DNA from: Gemmatimonadota bacterium
GTDB taxonomy: Bacteria > 4572-55 > J002
Reading direction: 5' to 3'
NCBI GenBank assembly: GCA_003697105.1
Contig: RFFQ01000025.1
Coordinates: 1 to 46,618, forward strand
Length of the DNA: 46,618 bases
Shown piece by piece: positions 8,530 to 18,273 of the stretch. The stretch's first letter is position 1. The number at the start of each line of letters is the position of its first letter. Position numbers and translations under genes: made by a program. The notes under the pieces are model-generated. The model was given only the letters and a program-made list of their open reading frames with translations, searched no databases and was not told the origin of the DNA.

Positions 8530-11500
8530 CTATGCGACGGATAGGTGCTGTTGCAACTGGTGTAATCCCTTTTTGAGACGGACGATTTCGGCTTCCAGTT
8601 CATCAAGTTGGGATTCCACGCTCTGGGGGGCGGGTGGTTCGGAAAGGGACGAAGTGGTGATCGCTTCGGTTAGGGCATCGATCCGGTGTTGGTAATCAAT
8701 ATTAGGGGTTTGTTGGTAAAGGGATTCGTAAAGTTGAATTGCCTGCTTGGCATCGTTTTGATTCCGGATAATTTGGTAAAGTTCATCGTTAATTCGGGCG
8801 AGATGCTCTTTTTGGTTGGTTTGGGTCCGCAACGTTTTAAGGGCGTCGATCACGACTTCCTGCTCCGCCGGGGAGGTGCTCTGCCGGTAGCGAATCTTTA
8901 AGTCCAGAAAACGGCATTGAAATACCAAATCCGGTTGGTGCTGTTTTTCGGCGAGCTGGTGGGCTTCGGTATTCATTGTTTTGGCTTCTTCCAAACGGTC
9001 AAGATGGTAGCAAAAGTTGGCGTACGTCTGCAATAGGGAAGGTATAATTTTCTTGAGATTCCACGTTCGGCACAAGGTCAATGCTTTTTGGTAGGCGGCT
9101 TCGGCTTTATCAAATTCTTTCAGTTGAGTGTACAATGCCGCGATGTTAATCAACGCAATACTCATGGCACGTTTATTGTCCACTTCTTCTGCCAGTACTA
9201 GGTTGCGCTGATAGTGTTGCAGGGCTTGGTCATACTCTCCCCGCAGATAATGCACATTGCCGATATTACCATGAACGGCGGCAAGCTCGATTTTATTCCC
9301 GATGCGCTGGCTGACCTCCAGTTTTTGCCGGTAACATGCCATTGCTTGCTCGTACTGGCCCAAACTGCGGTGAACAATCCCCATATTGCCAATGCTGATC
9401 GCCATGGCGGTTAAATCGTCCTGTTCCAGCGCCAGTTGGTACTGCTTTTGGAAGGCATTCATGGCGTCGTCCGGCTTGCCCATGTCTTTCAATGCCAATC
9501 CGATATTATTCAAAAATTTAATTTTAAGGTATTGGTTATCAATCGTATTGGCAATTTCCAACCCATTTTGATAATTTGCCAATGCGGCGGCGGCTTCGCC
9601 ATAATGCCAGTGGATCAGTCCTGAAACTTGCAGACATTCTGCTTGTCCTTCCAAATTATTTTGGGAGAGGAACGTTTCGTAGGCGGGGCGCAAGTATTTG
9701 AGGGCTTCACTGTAGTTGCTTTTTTTATAATACGTTATTGCCAATCCTAATTGTCCTTTGGCGCGGTGAAGGGGATCGCCGTGACCGCTGTTATGGTTAA
9801 GGATAGAGGTATAAGTTGCTAGGGCATCATCTAAAGCGGTTGTATCCAGTTGAACTCTGCCTTTTTTGAGTTGGATGTCTATTCGTGCGTCCACCTCTTC
9901 TGGCGGGATCAATTCCAATAGCTGGTCATAGTAGCGAATGGCTTTATCATTGGCAAAATTTGCTTTGGCTTTTTCTGCGGCTTTTTCCAGATAGATACGG
10001 GCTTGGGTTGTGTTTTGTGCGTGGTAGTAGTGATGCGCCAGATGATCGACATGCTCTTCCAGAGAGGATTCAAAAATATGTTCCAGATGTTGGGCTAAAT
10101 ATTGGTGCAGATAGGGTTTATCAGTGATGCTGGCAACAATCATCTCTTGTACTTTGCTGTGTGCCAAACGATAAAAAAGCATTCCTTCCACTTCCAGAGA
10201 GGTGATCCACTCCGCTTGTTCCAGCCGGTCAAGGATTTGGGGTAGGGGGGTTTGGATGGCATCGATAATGACCTCTTGCAGGATTTCAAACCGTACTTCG
10301 TCTTCCAATAATGCCAGAATTTGGAGACAAAACACTTCATCTGGGCTAAAGTGTTCTCGTTTCCAGCGCTGTTCGATGATTTCAACCGAATCCAAACTGC
10401 CGGATTGTTCGGGCAGTGGTTTGGTTAGTTCCCAAGATGTACCGCGCCGGTCAATGACTTCGGTTTCCACGAGGGATTTCACTATTTCTTGCAACAATAG
10501 CGGGTTGCCCCCAATGTGTTGTTGGAGGTGGGACAATGCCGATTGTAACGAATTGCCTACGTGCCCTTTACCAAAAATACCGGTTAGATAGGTTTGGATG
10601 GCGTCCGGGGTGAGCGGTTGTAATTCTATCCGGTGGAGATGGTGCCGGTCTTGTAGGGGCTTAAGCCAATTCTGAATCCGCTCAAGCTGTTCTGTTCGAG
10701 CAGTGGCAATCAGGCTCAGATGTGATGTAGTTTTATCCGTTTTTTTCTGATGGTCTAGCAGACTGGTGAGGATTTGCCAACTGCCGGAATCCGCTGCATG
10801 GATATCTTCCAGACACAGAACCAGGGGTTCGTCCTGTTCTGCCAAAATATCCATTAAAAAGTCGGTAATTGTCTGGATCAAGATACGTTGTTCTGTGGAA
10901 GGGATTTGTACGGTATCCGGCATGATCTTTTGGAGTTGGGGATGTCGCGGTAGGATTTTTTTAAGGGTTGAGCCATGAATTTGAATAACATTTGCCGAGC
11001 AGTCGTAGAGCAACTCGCTGATGATGTCAATAAATGGGGAATAGCTGGTCAGAATATGCTCGATGCACTTTGCCTCCACAAAGCGGATATGGTGGATGCG
11101 GCAATGTTTTTTTAGTTCCTGTATGAGCCGGCTTTTACCAATACCCGCCTCACCGGTGAGCAATACCAACTGGGGTTGGGAGGATTCCATTAAGGCGGTT
11201 TTGATGGTATGAAGTTCCGCATCTCTCCCAATGAAATCAGCACCCATCACATACGCCCGGCGTGTTTCGGGGGTTTCCAAGGGGTAATTAGTGTTTAATT
11301 TCCGGTTGATGTCTTCAATGACCTCGACCCCACCGGCGTAGCGGTCTGTTGGGTGATAGGCAATCATGCGGCTGACGATCTCGCGCAGTGGAGGAGATTC
11401 AATCCGGGCTAATTCCAATTGTTGCTGGTGCTTAAATGTATCTGGCTTTTTTAGGATGTTCACCAGCGAGCCTGAACCATGCCGGGAAAACAATACGTGT

Positions 11501-14500
11501 CCGGTCAGCAATTGGTAGAACGTTACCCCCAAGGCGTAAATATCGACACCGTGATCGATGGTTTGTGCATTTAATACTTCGGGTGCCATGTAGAGGAGAG
11601 TCCCTTTGTGCCGCTGTTCCAGATGGTCTGCCAAATCTGCCAGACCAAAATCTAACACTTTGACCTGCTCGCCGGTCAACATGATATTTCCCGGCTTCAA
11701 ATCGCGGTGCAAAATTCCACGGCTATGGATGAACTGTACCGCCCGGCAGAGGTCAACCATGATGTCCAATGCTCGTTGCTGCCCGATTTGCCGTTGTTCT
11801 CGAAGCAGGTCAGATAAAGTCACCCCGTCAACGTATTCCATGATGATGAAATAATTTTCGGTGGTGCGATCCGCGCCAAAATCATACACGCGCACCAGAT
11901 TGGGATGGCGGAGGCGGGTCATCACTTCAAATTCTTTTTTGAAGGCTTCAACGGTTTTGTGGGTAAATGTATCCGGTTTGATGGCTTTTAGTACCATCTG
12001 TTGCCGTCCTCGCAAGAGGTCTTCCACGAGGACAACCGTCCCCATTTCACCTTCACCAAGAGCGTGAAGGCGCCGGTAGCGGTTAAGGGGCTGGTAAGGT
12101 GCAATCTGCGGTACTTTTTGGGCTAATTTTTCAATGTAACGCTGATACCCTCCGCCGGGATATTTTGCGGCGAGTTTTTTATACCGTTTCAAGGCACGGT
12201 TGCGATAGTGGTTGCGATGGGTCATCTCGTATAACTCATTATCGAGTTTGGCTTGATCGGGGGGATCGAGTTCGGCAAGGAGCGCTTCAAATTCATCCAA
12301 CACCGCGTGAGGCGTTTCACTTTGATAATATTTTAATTGGAGTTGTAATATCCGAATTTTTGTTATCATCTCTTCATGATTCGTCTCTGTTGCCCATGTG
12401 TAGGCTTGGGTAAGGAAGGGTTCAACTTCATCATATTTTTGCATTTTCAGCTTGAGGTCTGCTTTGCTGTAATACGTTCCGCAGAGGTAGTAACGGCGTG
12501 GTTTCGTATCATTTATGGCATCGCCATATTCGAGCGCCATATCCAGATATTTTTCCGCCTCCGCATAATTTTTCCACTGTTTGTAAATATCACTCATGCC
12601 ATTAAGTGCAATAATACAACTGAGTTTATTGCCTAATTCTTCTGAGATTTGCCATTTGCGCCGGTAACAGCGCAAGGCTTCCTCGTATTTACCCAAAGAA
12701 AGGTAAGCAACGCCCATATTTCCGCTCACCACACTAATGCTGCGTTTATCCCCCATTTCAAGGGTGAACTCCAGTTGCTGGTGATAGTACCGGAGAGCTT
12801 CTTCAAATTGATGTTGCATGATAAACACATTACCGCTGTTCCCCAATGCCATACACAAACTGGCTTTATCCCCAATTTTAGTAGCGATTTCGGCTTGTCG
12901 TTGGTAGTATTCCAGTGCTTTTTCATAATCTTTATGGTGCCAAAAATGAACATTGCCTATTGTGCCAATAGCGACGGCAATGCCGCGTTCATTCCCGATT
13001 TCTTCATCAATTTTGAGTTTACGGGTATAATATGCAAATCCCTCTTCAAATTGAGCCTGATCCAGATGCACATTCGCCACATTGCCGAGTGTTTCACTAA
13101 TGAGGTGTTTATCCTGTATTTTTTTGGCTATAGCCAGTCCCTGTTGGTACTCTGCCATTGCCTGCGGGTAGAGTTGTTGCCGAAAATAGACATTTCCGAT
13201 TTTATTATGAATTTTTCCAACCTCTGCCGGCGAACCCGTGCGCTCGTAGTAAGCAAGACATGCTTGTAATAGCTCCAATGCCGCCGGGTAATTGCCCTGA
13301 TTGTAAAAAATGGTTGCGACCCGCGTTTGGCTGGCGACAACCCACCGTTCATCGTTGAGCTGTTGGGCACGTTCTAGGGTCTGCTGGTAGAGTGCTAAAC
13401 TTTCGCTCCACTGTCCGGTACGTTGAAGAATATCCCCTTTTTGATGCAAAATCGCGATTTGCTCCGCTTCATCTAATTCCACTTTTTCCAATAATAATTC
13501 GTAATATTGAATCGCCTTTTGGTTGGCAAAATTGCGAACGGCTTTACTGGCAGATTTTTCCAGATAATACCGAATTTTCGCCTGATTGTTTGTTTGGCAG
13601 TAGTGGTATGCCAGTTCTTCGACGTGATTATCCAGATTGAGTTGGTAGATCAGTTCCAGTTGTTCCGCGATGTGGTGGTGGATTTGGGCTGGATTTGGTA
13701 TCTGATCCTGCACTACTTCCCGAATGCAGTCATGACTGGGACGGTATAGGATTGTCTGATCCACTTCTTCGCCGGTGATGAGTTCTTTATCTTCCAGAGC
13801 ACGCAAAATATCGATGGCTTCCGGCGGATTTTTGAGGATGAGGAGTTGTTCAAAAATTTCGAGCGGAATACTTTTGTTTACCAAAGCAAGAATTTGCAAG
13901 CCTTGCATTTCCGTAAAGCTTAAATTGAGCCGCTCCAACCGGTGTTTCACCAACATTTTTACATCATGGGAGAGTTCGGCTTCCGCGAACGCCGCGGTCA
14001 ACTCCCACGTTTTGCCTTGCCGGATAATGATCCCGCGTTCCACGAGAGATTTGACCAACTCTTGCAAGTAAAGTGGATTTCCTCCGACTTGCCGTTCAAT
14101 AGCCTCAACCGCCGCGAAAAGCGATTTTCCAACCCGGTCTTGACCGAAAATGGCGATCATGTATTGCTCAATGTCTGTTCGCCGGAACGGAGAAAGACGG
14201 ATAATTTGTAACCGCTGTTTTGCGTTAAGATTATCTATTAGGGGTTGAATATGGGGTAGTTCTTCTTCTTGACTACAGGCAAAAATACGGAAAAACCGCT
14301 CTGCAGGTTCTAAACGGGAGAGTTTAAATAGCAGTTCGCGCAATACTTCTTGTGTTCCCGGGTCTGCCGCGCCCAACCGGTGGAAAAGGAGTACATGGGT
14401 TTCCTGAGCTTCAATACTGTAATCGATCAGGAAACGGGTGATCGCCTCGATTAATATGCTTCGCTCAATTTGGCTATCTTGTACGGGTTTGGCAGCCATG

Positions 14501-15687
14501 CCCTGCAATTTGGGATGATTCGGCAACAGTTTTTTCAGATCACCAGCATACAGGGCGCATAGTTCCGGGCTGGCATTTAGGATGGCTTCGTTCAAAATAT
14601 CGATTATGGGGGCGAATGTTTTGGAACCGTCCCGGGAGATATACCCTTCCATCCCGTTGATCGCATGAAGTTGGCAATACTTTTTCAATTCCTGTAATAG
14701 GCGCGTTTTTCCCACACCGGATTCACCGGTCAGTAGTAAGAGTTGATCGGCATTCTGCGGTTGGTTCAATTTTGCCACGAGGGTTTTCAATTCTGCTTCG
14801 CGGGCAATAAAACTGGTACTTTGGACGTATGCTTCGCGGGTTTGAACCGTTTCCAGCGGGAAAGGGACTTCTCGATGCTGGTTAATCGCGAGGATCACAT
14901 CACTCGCGGTTTGAAAGCGTTCGTTGGGGTTGTAAGCGATCAGACGCCGGATTACATGGCGTAAATCGGGCGAGTCGATCCGCTGGAGCGCCTCTTGCTG
15001 GCGGATTTCAAATTGTTGTACATCTTTCAAAATGTGTAAGATAGCTTTAGAGGATTGGTTCCGGTAAAGGGTTTGCCCGTTGAGACGTTCGAGGAGTGTC
15101 ATGCCCAACGCAAAAATATCAGTACGCGGATCAATTGTTTGGTGCAATACCTCCGGCGCCATGTAAAGAAGTGTACCTTTTGTACGGGCGGGTTGTTGCA
15201 ACCCTAAATCTGCCAGACCAAAATCGAGGATTTTCAGGGTGGAAATATCTCGTTCCGGAGTTTGAAACATGATGTTGCCGGGCTTGATGTCCCGGTGCAA
15301 AATCCCCCGGCTATGAATGAATTCCAACGCCCGGCAAAGGGTGACGATGAGACTCAATGCCTCCTCCGTGGAAATCGGAAGCTGTGCCCGGATACTATCT
15401 GCTAATGATTCGCCGCCGACATATTCCATCGTCAAATAATAGAGATCGGTGGTTCGATCCCACCCAAAATCATAAACACGAGCCAGATTGGGGTGTTTCA
15501 GGCGAGTGGCAATGTCAAATTCTTGCTTGAACACGTTGAGGGTTGCCGGGTTGATCCGTTCTTTTTTGATGGTCTTGAGCGCCAACGTGCGATTTCCCCG
15601 TAGCACATCCCGCACTTGATAAACGGTACCCATCCCCCCTTCGCCGATGGTTTTGATGATTCGATAACGATGGTGAATTAACGTCAT
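8530..15687 (-). CDS. Giant tandem Ser/Thr kinase-STAND ATPase-TPR protein
   Basis: 2385 residues, an internal duplication of one three-part module. Copy 1: kinase 8-270 (GEGGMG 15-20, K38, HRD 131-133, DFG 155-157, APE 177-179), ATPase about 290-670 (Walker A GESGVGKT 321-328), TPR about 690-1180. Copy 2: kinase 1204-1465 (GEGEMG 1211-1216, K1234, HRD 1327-1329, DFG 1346-1348), ATPase about 1480-1870 (Walker A GEAGIGKS 1512-1519, Walker B LVLCLEDIH), TPR about 1880-2340, then a short coiled coil. Both kinases look catalytically complete. In copy 1 the Walker B acidic pair is HR (436-437) and the sensor-like Arg (R1664 in copy 2) is Q473, so that ATPase may not hydrolyse ATP. PknK-like kinases with an attached STAND ATPase are known; the double module is unusual. 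No membrane segment; cytoplasmic. No clear ribosome site precedes the ATG. Confidence 0.95.
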   Translation of the reverse strand: MTLIHHRYRIIKTIGEGGMGTVYQVRDVLRGNRTLALKTIKKERINPATLNVFKQEFDIATRLKHPNLARVYDFGWDRTTDLYYLTMEYVGGESLADSIRAQLPISTEEALSLIVTLCRALEFIHSRGILHRDIKPGNIMFQTPERDISTLKILDFGLADLGLQQPARTKGTLLYMAPEVLHQTIDPRTDIFALGMTLLERLNGQTLYRNQSSKAILHILKDVQQFEIRQQEALQRIDSPDLRHVIRRLIAYNPNERFQTASDVILAINQHREVPFPLETVQTREAYVQSTSFIAREAELKTLVAKLNQPQNADQLLLLTGESGVGKTRLLQELKKYCQLHAINGMEGYISRDGSKTFAPIIDILNEAILNASPELCALYAGDLKKLLPNHPKLQGMAAKPVQDSQIERSILIEAITRFLIDYSIEAQETHVLLFHRLGAADPGTQEVLRELLFKLSRLEPAERFFRIFACSQEEELPHIQPLIDNLNAKQRLQIIRLSPFRRTDIEQYMIAIFGQDRVGKSLFAAVEAIERQVGGNPLYLQELVKSLVERGIIIRQGKTWELTAAFAEAELSHDVKMLVKHRLERLNLSFTEMQGLQILALVNKSIPLEIFEQLLILKNPPEAIDILRALEDKELITGEEVDQTILYRPSHDCIREVVQDQIPNPAQIHHHIAEQLELIYQLNLDNHVEELAYHYCQTNNQAKIRYYLEKSASKAVRNFANQKAIQYYELLLEKVELDEAEQIAILHQKGDILQRTGQWSESLALYQQTLERAQQLNDERWVVASQTRVATIFYNQGNYPAALELLQACLAYYERTGSPAEVGKIHNKIGNVYFRQQLYPQAMAEYQQGLAIAKKIQDKHLISETLGNVANVHLDQAQFEEGFAYYTRKLKIDEEIGNERGIAVAIGTIGNVHFWHHKDYEKALEYYQRQAEIATKIGDKASLCMALGNSGNVFIMQHQFEEALRYYHQQLEFTLEMGDKRSISVVSGNMGVAYLSLGKYEEALRCYRRKWQISEELGNKLSCIIALNGMSDIYKQWKNYAEAEKYLDMALEYGDAINDTKPRRYYLCGTYYSKADLKLKMQKYDEVEPFLTQAYTWATETNHEEMITKIRILQLQLKYYQSETPHAVLDEFEALLAELDPPDQAKLDNELYEMTHRNHYRNRALKRYKKLAAKYPGGGYQRYIEKLAQKVPQIAPYQPLNRYRRLHALGEGEMGTVVLVEDLLRGRQQMVLKAIKPDTFTHKTVEAFKKEFEVMTRLRHPNLVRVYDFGADRTTENYFIIMEYVDGVTLSDLLREQRQIGQQRALDIMVDLCRAVQFIHSRGILHRDLKPGNIMLTGEQVKVLDFGLADLADHLEQRHKGTLLYMAPEVLNAQTIDHGVDIYALGVTFYQLLTGHVLFSRHGSGSLVNILKKPDTFKHQQQLELARIESPPLREIVSRMIAYHPTDRYAGGVEVIEDINRKLNTNYPLETPETRRAYVMGADFIGRDAELHTIKTALMESSQPQLVLLTGEAGIGKSRLIQELKKHCRIHHIRFVEAKCIEHILTSYSPFIDIISELLYDCSANVIQIHGSTLKKILPRHPQLQKIMPDTVQIPSTEQRILIQTITDFLMDILAEQDEPLVLCLEDIHAADSGSWQILTSLLDHQKKTDKTTSHLSLIATARTEQLERIQNWLKPLQDRHHLHRIELQPLTPDAIQTYLTGIFGKGHVGNSLQSALSHLQQHIGGNPLLLQEIVKSLVETEVIDRRGTSWELTKPLPEQSGSLDSVEIIEQRWKREHFSPDEVFCLQILALLEDEVRFEILQEVIIDAIQTPLPQILDRLEQAEWITSLEVEGMLFYRLAHSKVQEMIVASITDKPYLHQYLAQHLEHIFESSLEEHVDHLAHHYYHAQNTTQARIYLEKAAEKAKANFANDKAIRYYDQLLELIPPEEVDARIDIQLKKGRVQLDTTALDDALATYTSILNHNSGHGDPLHRAKGQLGLAITYYKKSNYSEALKYLRPAYETFLSQNNLEGQAECLQVSGLIHWHYGEAAAALANYQNGLEIANTIDNQYLKIKFLNNIGLALKDMGKPDDAMNAFQKQYQLALEQDDLTAMAISIGNMGIVHRSLGQYEQAMACYRQKLEVSQRIGNKIELAAVHGNIGNVHYLRGEYDQALQHYQRNLVLAEEVDNKRAMSIALINIAALYTQLKEFDKAEAAYQKALTLCRTWNLKKIIPSLLQTYANFCYHLDRLEEAKTMNTEAHQLAEKQHQPDLVFQCRFLDLKIRYRQSTSPAEQEVVIDALKTLRTQTNQKEHLARINDELYQIIRNQNDAKQAIQLYESLYQQTPNIDYQHRIDALTEAITTSSLSEPPAPQSVESQLDELEAEIVRLKKGLHQLQQHLSVA

Positions 15688-15734
15688 ATGATGATTTTGT
15701 TTGTTTTCGTTTTAAGATGGTTACTGATGCTCAG

Positions 15735-15763
15735 AGTAAACACTATTCTGCGACATCTGTCAA
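15735..15763 (-). promoter_or_regulatory. Promoter of the tandem kinase gene
   Basis: On the minus strand a consensus TTGACA (15758-15763) and TTTACT (15735-15740) are exactly 17 bp apart. Transcription would start about 40 bp before the kinase ATG. It is divergent from the suf promoter in the same 260-bp gap. Confidence 0.6.
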
Positions 15764-15834
15764 CCTGTTTTTGCACATCGGTGTGGTATAATTTCACGGT
15801 GCATTTTTGTGACCAACGTGTTTTAGGAATCTGT

Positions 15835-15871
15835 ACTTTTTTGTATATTTTAATCTTGACTTTTTTGTATA
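15835..15871 (+). promoter_or_regulatory. 13-bp direct repeat at the suf promoter
   Basis: ACTTTTTTGTATA occurs at 15835-15847 and again at 15859-15871, 24 bp apart start to start. The second copy overlaps the end of the proposed -35. A paired site at this position is a plausible operator, for example for the Rrf2 regulator encoded at the end of the same operon, but nothing in the sequence proves the partner. Confidence 0.45.
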
Positions 15872-15882
15872 GATTATATACT
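15856..15882 (+). promoter_or_regulatory. Candidate suf operon promoter
   Basis: TTGACT (15856-15861) and TATACT (15877-15882) flank a 15-bp spacer, shorter than the ideal 17. A second -10-like TATAAT is at 15787-15792 but has no good -35. The first would give a leader of about 60 bases before sufB. Confidence 0.45.
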
Positions 15883-15947
15883 TTCCCGCCCAATACTATC
15901 CAACAGAATTTTAATTTTCATCAGACCAAGCCAAAAGGAGTGGGCGA

Positions 15948-17435
15948 ATGAGTTCAGTGGTAGAGGATACGAAACGTGTGGAAAACGAGCGTCATGATAG
16001 TGATGCGATTATTGATTCGCATGTGGCGCAGGAGTATAAATATGGCTTTTACACTGAGATTGAGGCGGATTCACTTCCCCCGGGATTAAACGAGGAGATT
16101 ATCCGGGCACTTTCTGCCAAGAAAAATGAGCCGGAATGGATGACGGAATGGCGTTTAAAAGCCTTCCGGCACTGGCAAAATATGGAAGAGCCGAGATGGC
16201 CCAATGTGACGTATGAACCGGTGGATTATCAGGCGATTACCTACTATTCCGCCCCTAAAAAGAAAGGGGAGGGTCCGCAAAGTTTGGATGATGTGGACCC
16301 CGAATTGATCCGTACTTTTGAAAAGCTGGGTATCCCGCTGGAAGAGCAGAAAATGTTGGCAGGTGTCGCGGTTGATGCTGTTTTTGATAGTGTTTCGGTG
16401 GCGACAACCTTCAAGGAAGAACTTAAAAAGGCTGGAGTCATCTTCTGTTCCATGTCAGAAGCGATTCAGGAGCATCCAGAACTGGTCAAAAAATATTTGG
16501 GGTCTGTGGTGCCGCAAACGGATAACTTTTTTGCCGCGCTCAATTCGGCAGTCTTTAGTGATGGGTCGTTTTGTTACGTACCCAAAGGGGTACGTTGTCC
16601 GATGGAACTATCCACGTATTTTCGCATCAATGCTATGAATACGGGGCAGTTTGAACGCACATTGATTGTCGCCGATGAAGGGGCTTATGTCAGCTATCTG
16701 GAAGGATGTACCGCTCCCATGCGGGATGAAAATCAGTTACATGCGGCCGTTGTGGAACTGGTGGCGCTGGATAATGCTGAAATCAAATATTCTACGGTCC
16801 AAAATTGGTACCCCGGTGACGAGCAAGGTAAAGGTGGGATTTACAACTTTGTGACCAAACGAGGTCGAGCCGAAACGAACGCCAAAATTTCATGGACTCA
16901 GGTGGAAACCGGTTCTGCCATCACCTGGAAATATCCCAGTGTGATTTTGAAAGGGGACAATTCCATCGGTGAGTTCTACTCCGTGGCACTTACCAAAATG
17001 CGCCAACAAGCGGATACCGGCACCAAAATGATACACTTGGGTAAAAACACGCGCAGTACGATCATCTCGAAAGGGATTTCTGCCGGCTATAGCAATAATT
17101 CGTATCGTGGGTTGGTCAAAGTGATGAAGGGGGCGGCAAATGCCCGAAATTACACCCAATGCGACTCCATGTTGATGGGTGATAAGTGTGGTGCCCATAC
17201 GTTCCCTTATATTGAAGTCAAAAATTCAACTGCCAAAGTGGAACACGAAGCGACAACATCTAAAGTGGCAGAAGATCAAATTTTTTACTTGATGCAACGT
17301 GGCCTTTCGGAAGAAGATGCGGTCTCGATGATTGTGAACGGTTTTTGTAAAGAAGTGTTCCGCCAACTGCCGATGGAGTTTGCCGTGGAAGCCCAAAAAT
17401 TGCTTAGTATTAGTCTGGAAGGCAGTGTGGGCTAA
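15948..17435 (+). CDS. sufB: Fe-S cluster assembly scaffold SufB
   Basis: 495 residues, the usual SufB length, with AAGGAG 8 bases ahead. SufB forms the SufBC2D scaffold that builds Fe-S clusters in the cytoplasm. The catalytic cysteine lies at C405 in [21 protein letters not shown], the same number as E. coli SufB C405. The conserved stretches [26 protein letters not shown] and [19 protein letters not shown] are present. First gene of an eight-gene plus-strand operon; 54 bp to sufC. Confidence 0.97.
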   Translation: MSSVVEDTKRVENERHDSDAIIDSHVAQEYKYGFYTEIEADSLPPGLNEEIIRALSAKKNEPEWMTEWRLKAFRHWQNMEEPRWPNVTYEPVDYQAITYYSAPKKKGEGPQSLDDVDPELIRTFEKLGIPLEEQKMLAGVAVDAVFDSVSVATTFKEELKKAGVIFCSMSEAIQEHPELVKKYLGSVVPQTDNFFAALNSAVFSDGSFCYVPKGVRCPMELSTYFRINAMNTGQFERTLIVADEGAYVSYLEGCTAPMRDENQLHAAVVELVALDNAEIKYSTVQNWYPGDEQGKGGIYNFVTKRGRAETNAKISWTQVETGSAITWKYPSVILKGDNSIGEFYSVALTKMRQQADTGTKMIHLGKNTRSTIISKGISAGYSNNSYRGLVKVMKGAANARNYTQCDSMLMGDKCGAHTFPYIEVKNSTAKVEHEATTSKVAEDQIFYLMQRGLSEEDAVSMIVNGFCKEVFRQLPMEFAVEAQKLLSISLEGSVG

Positions 17436-17489
17436 ACACGAATCTTGAATCGCTTACAACTACTTAAGATTTAAGGAGATTGATACAAC

Positions 17490-18257
17490 ATGTTAGAAAT
17501 TAAAAACTTACATGCCTCTGTGGAAGGTAAAGAGATTCTCAAAGGGGTAAATTTAAAGATGAATGCGGGAGAAATCCACGCGATTATGGGACCCAATGGC
17601 TCCGGGAAAAGTACGTTGGCACAAGTTCTTGCCGGACACGAGGCGTATGAGGTCACGGAAGGGGAAGTGCTTTATAACGGGATGAACCTCCTTGACTTAG
17701 ACCCCGAAGAGCGCGCTCGCGAGGGCGTTTTTCTGGCATTTCAGTATCCGGTAGAGATTCCGGGAGTCAGCAATGCTTACTTTTTGCGCTCTGCCTTGAA
17801 TGAAGTGCGTAAACATCACGGTTTGGAAGTGATTGATGCCGCCGATTTCCTCCGTCTCGCTAAGGATAAAATGAAAATGCTGGATATGGATAAAAGCATG
17901 TTAAACCGCTCCGTTAATGAGGGGTTTTCTGGGGGCGAAAAGAAACGGAATGAAATCTTCCAAATGGCGATGTTGAACCCTAAACTCGCCGTGTTAGACG
18001 AAACGGATTCCGGGTTAGACATCGATGCCCTTAAGATTGTCGCCAACGGTGTTAATACGCTCCGTTCCGCCGATAACGCCTTTCTGGTGATTACGCATTA
18101 TCAGCGGTTGCTCAACTATATCGTGCCGGATTTTGTCCATGTGCTGGTGGATGGGCGCATTGTTAAATCGGGCGGTAAGGAACTTGCCTTACAGTTGGAA
18201 GAAGCCGGCTATGATGAGGTCAAAATGGAAGCTCTACAAGCGGCAGGCATTGCCTAA
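17490..18257 (+). CDS. sufC: Fe-S cluster assembly ATPase SufC
   Basis: 255 residues, ABC-type ATPase of the SufBC2D complex. Walker A is GPNGSGKST (34-42), the Q-loop is [12 protein letters not shown], the signature is [14 protein letters not shown] and Walker B is [12 protein letters not shown], the SufC-specific variant. SufC drives the conformational change that lets SufB-SufD form a cluster. AAGGAG precedes the start at about 12 bases. Confidence 0.97.
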   Translation: MLEIKNLHASVEGKEILKGVNLKMNAGEIHAIMGPNGSGKSTLAQVLAGHEAYEVTEGEVLYNGMNLLDLDPEERAREGVFLAFQYPVEIPGVSNAYFLRSALNEVRKHHGLEVIDAADFLRLAKDKMKMLDMDKSMLNRSVNEGFSGGEKKRNEIFQMAMLNPKLAVLDETDSGLDIDALKIVANGVNTLRSADNAFLVITHYQRLLNYIVPDFVHVLVDGRIVKSGGKELALQLEEAGYDEVKMEALQAAGIA

Positions 18258-18273
18258 CAAGGGAGGCGAATTG

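Noticed and set aside
12649-13269. 206-codon plus-strand frame with repeats
   Set aside because: It is the antisense of the kinase TPR repeats, so its internal repetition only mirrors them; the minus-strand gene is unambiguous.
15787-15792. TATAAT as the suf promoter
   Set aside because: No acceptable -35 lies 16-18 bp upstream; the TTGACT/TATACT pair nearer the gene is preferred, though its spacer is short.
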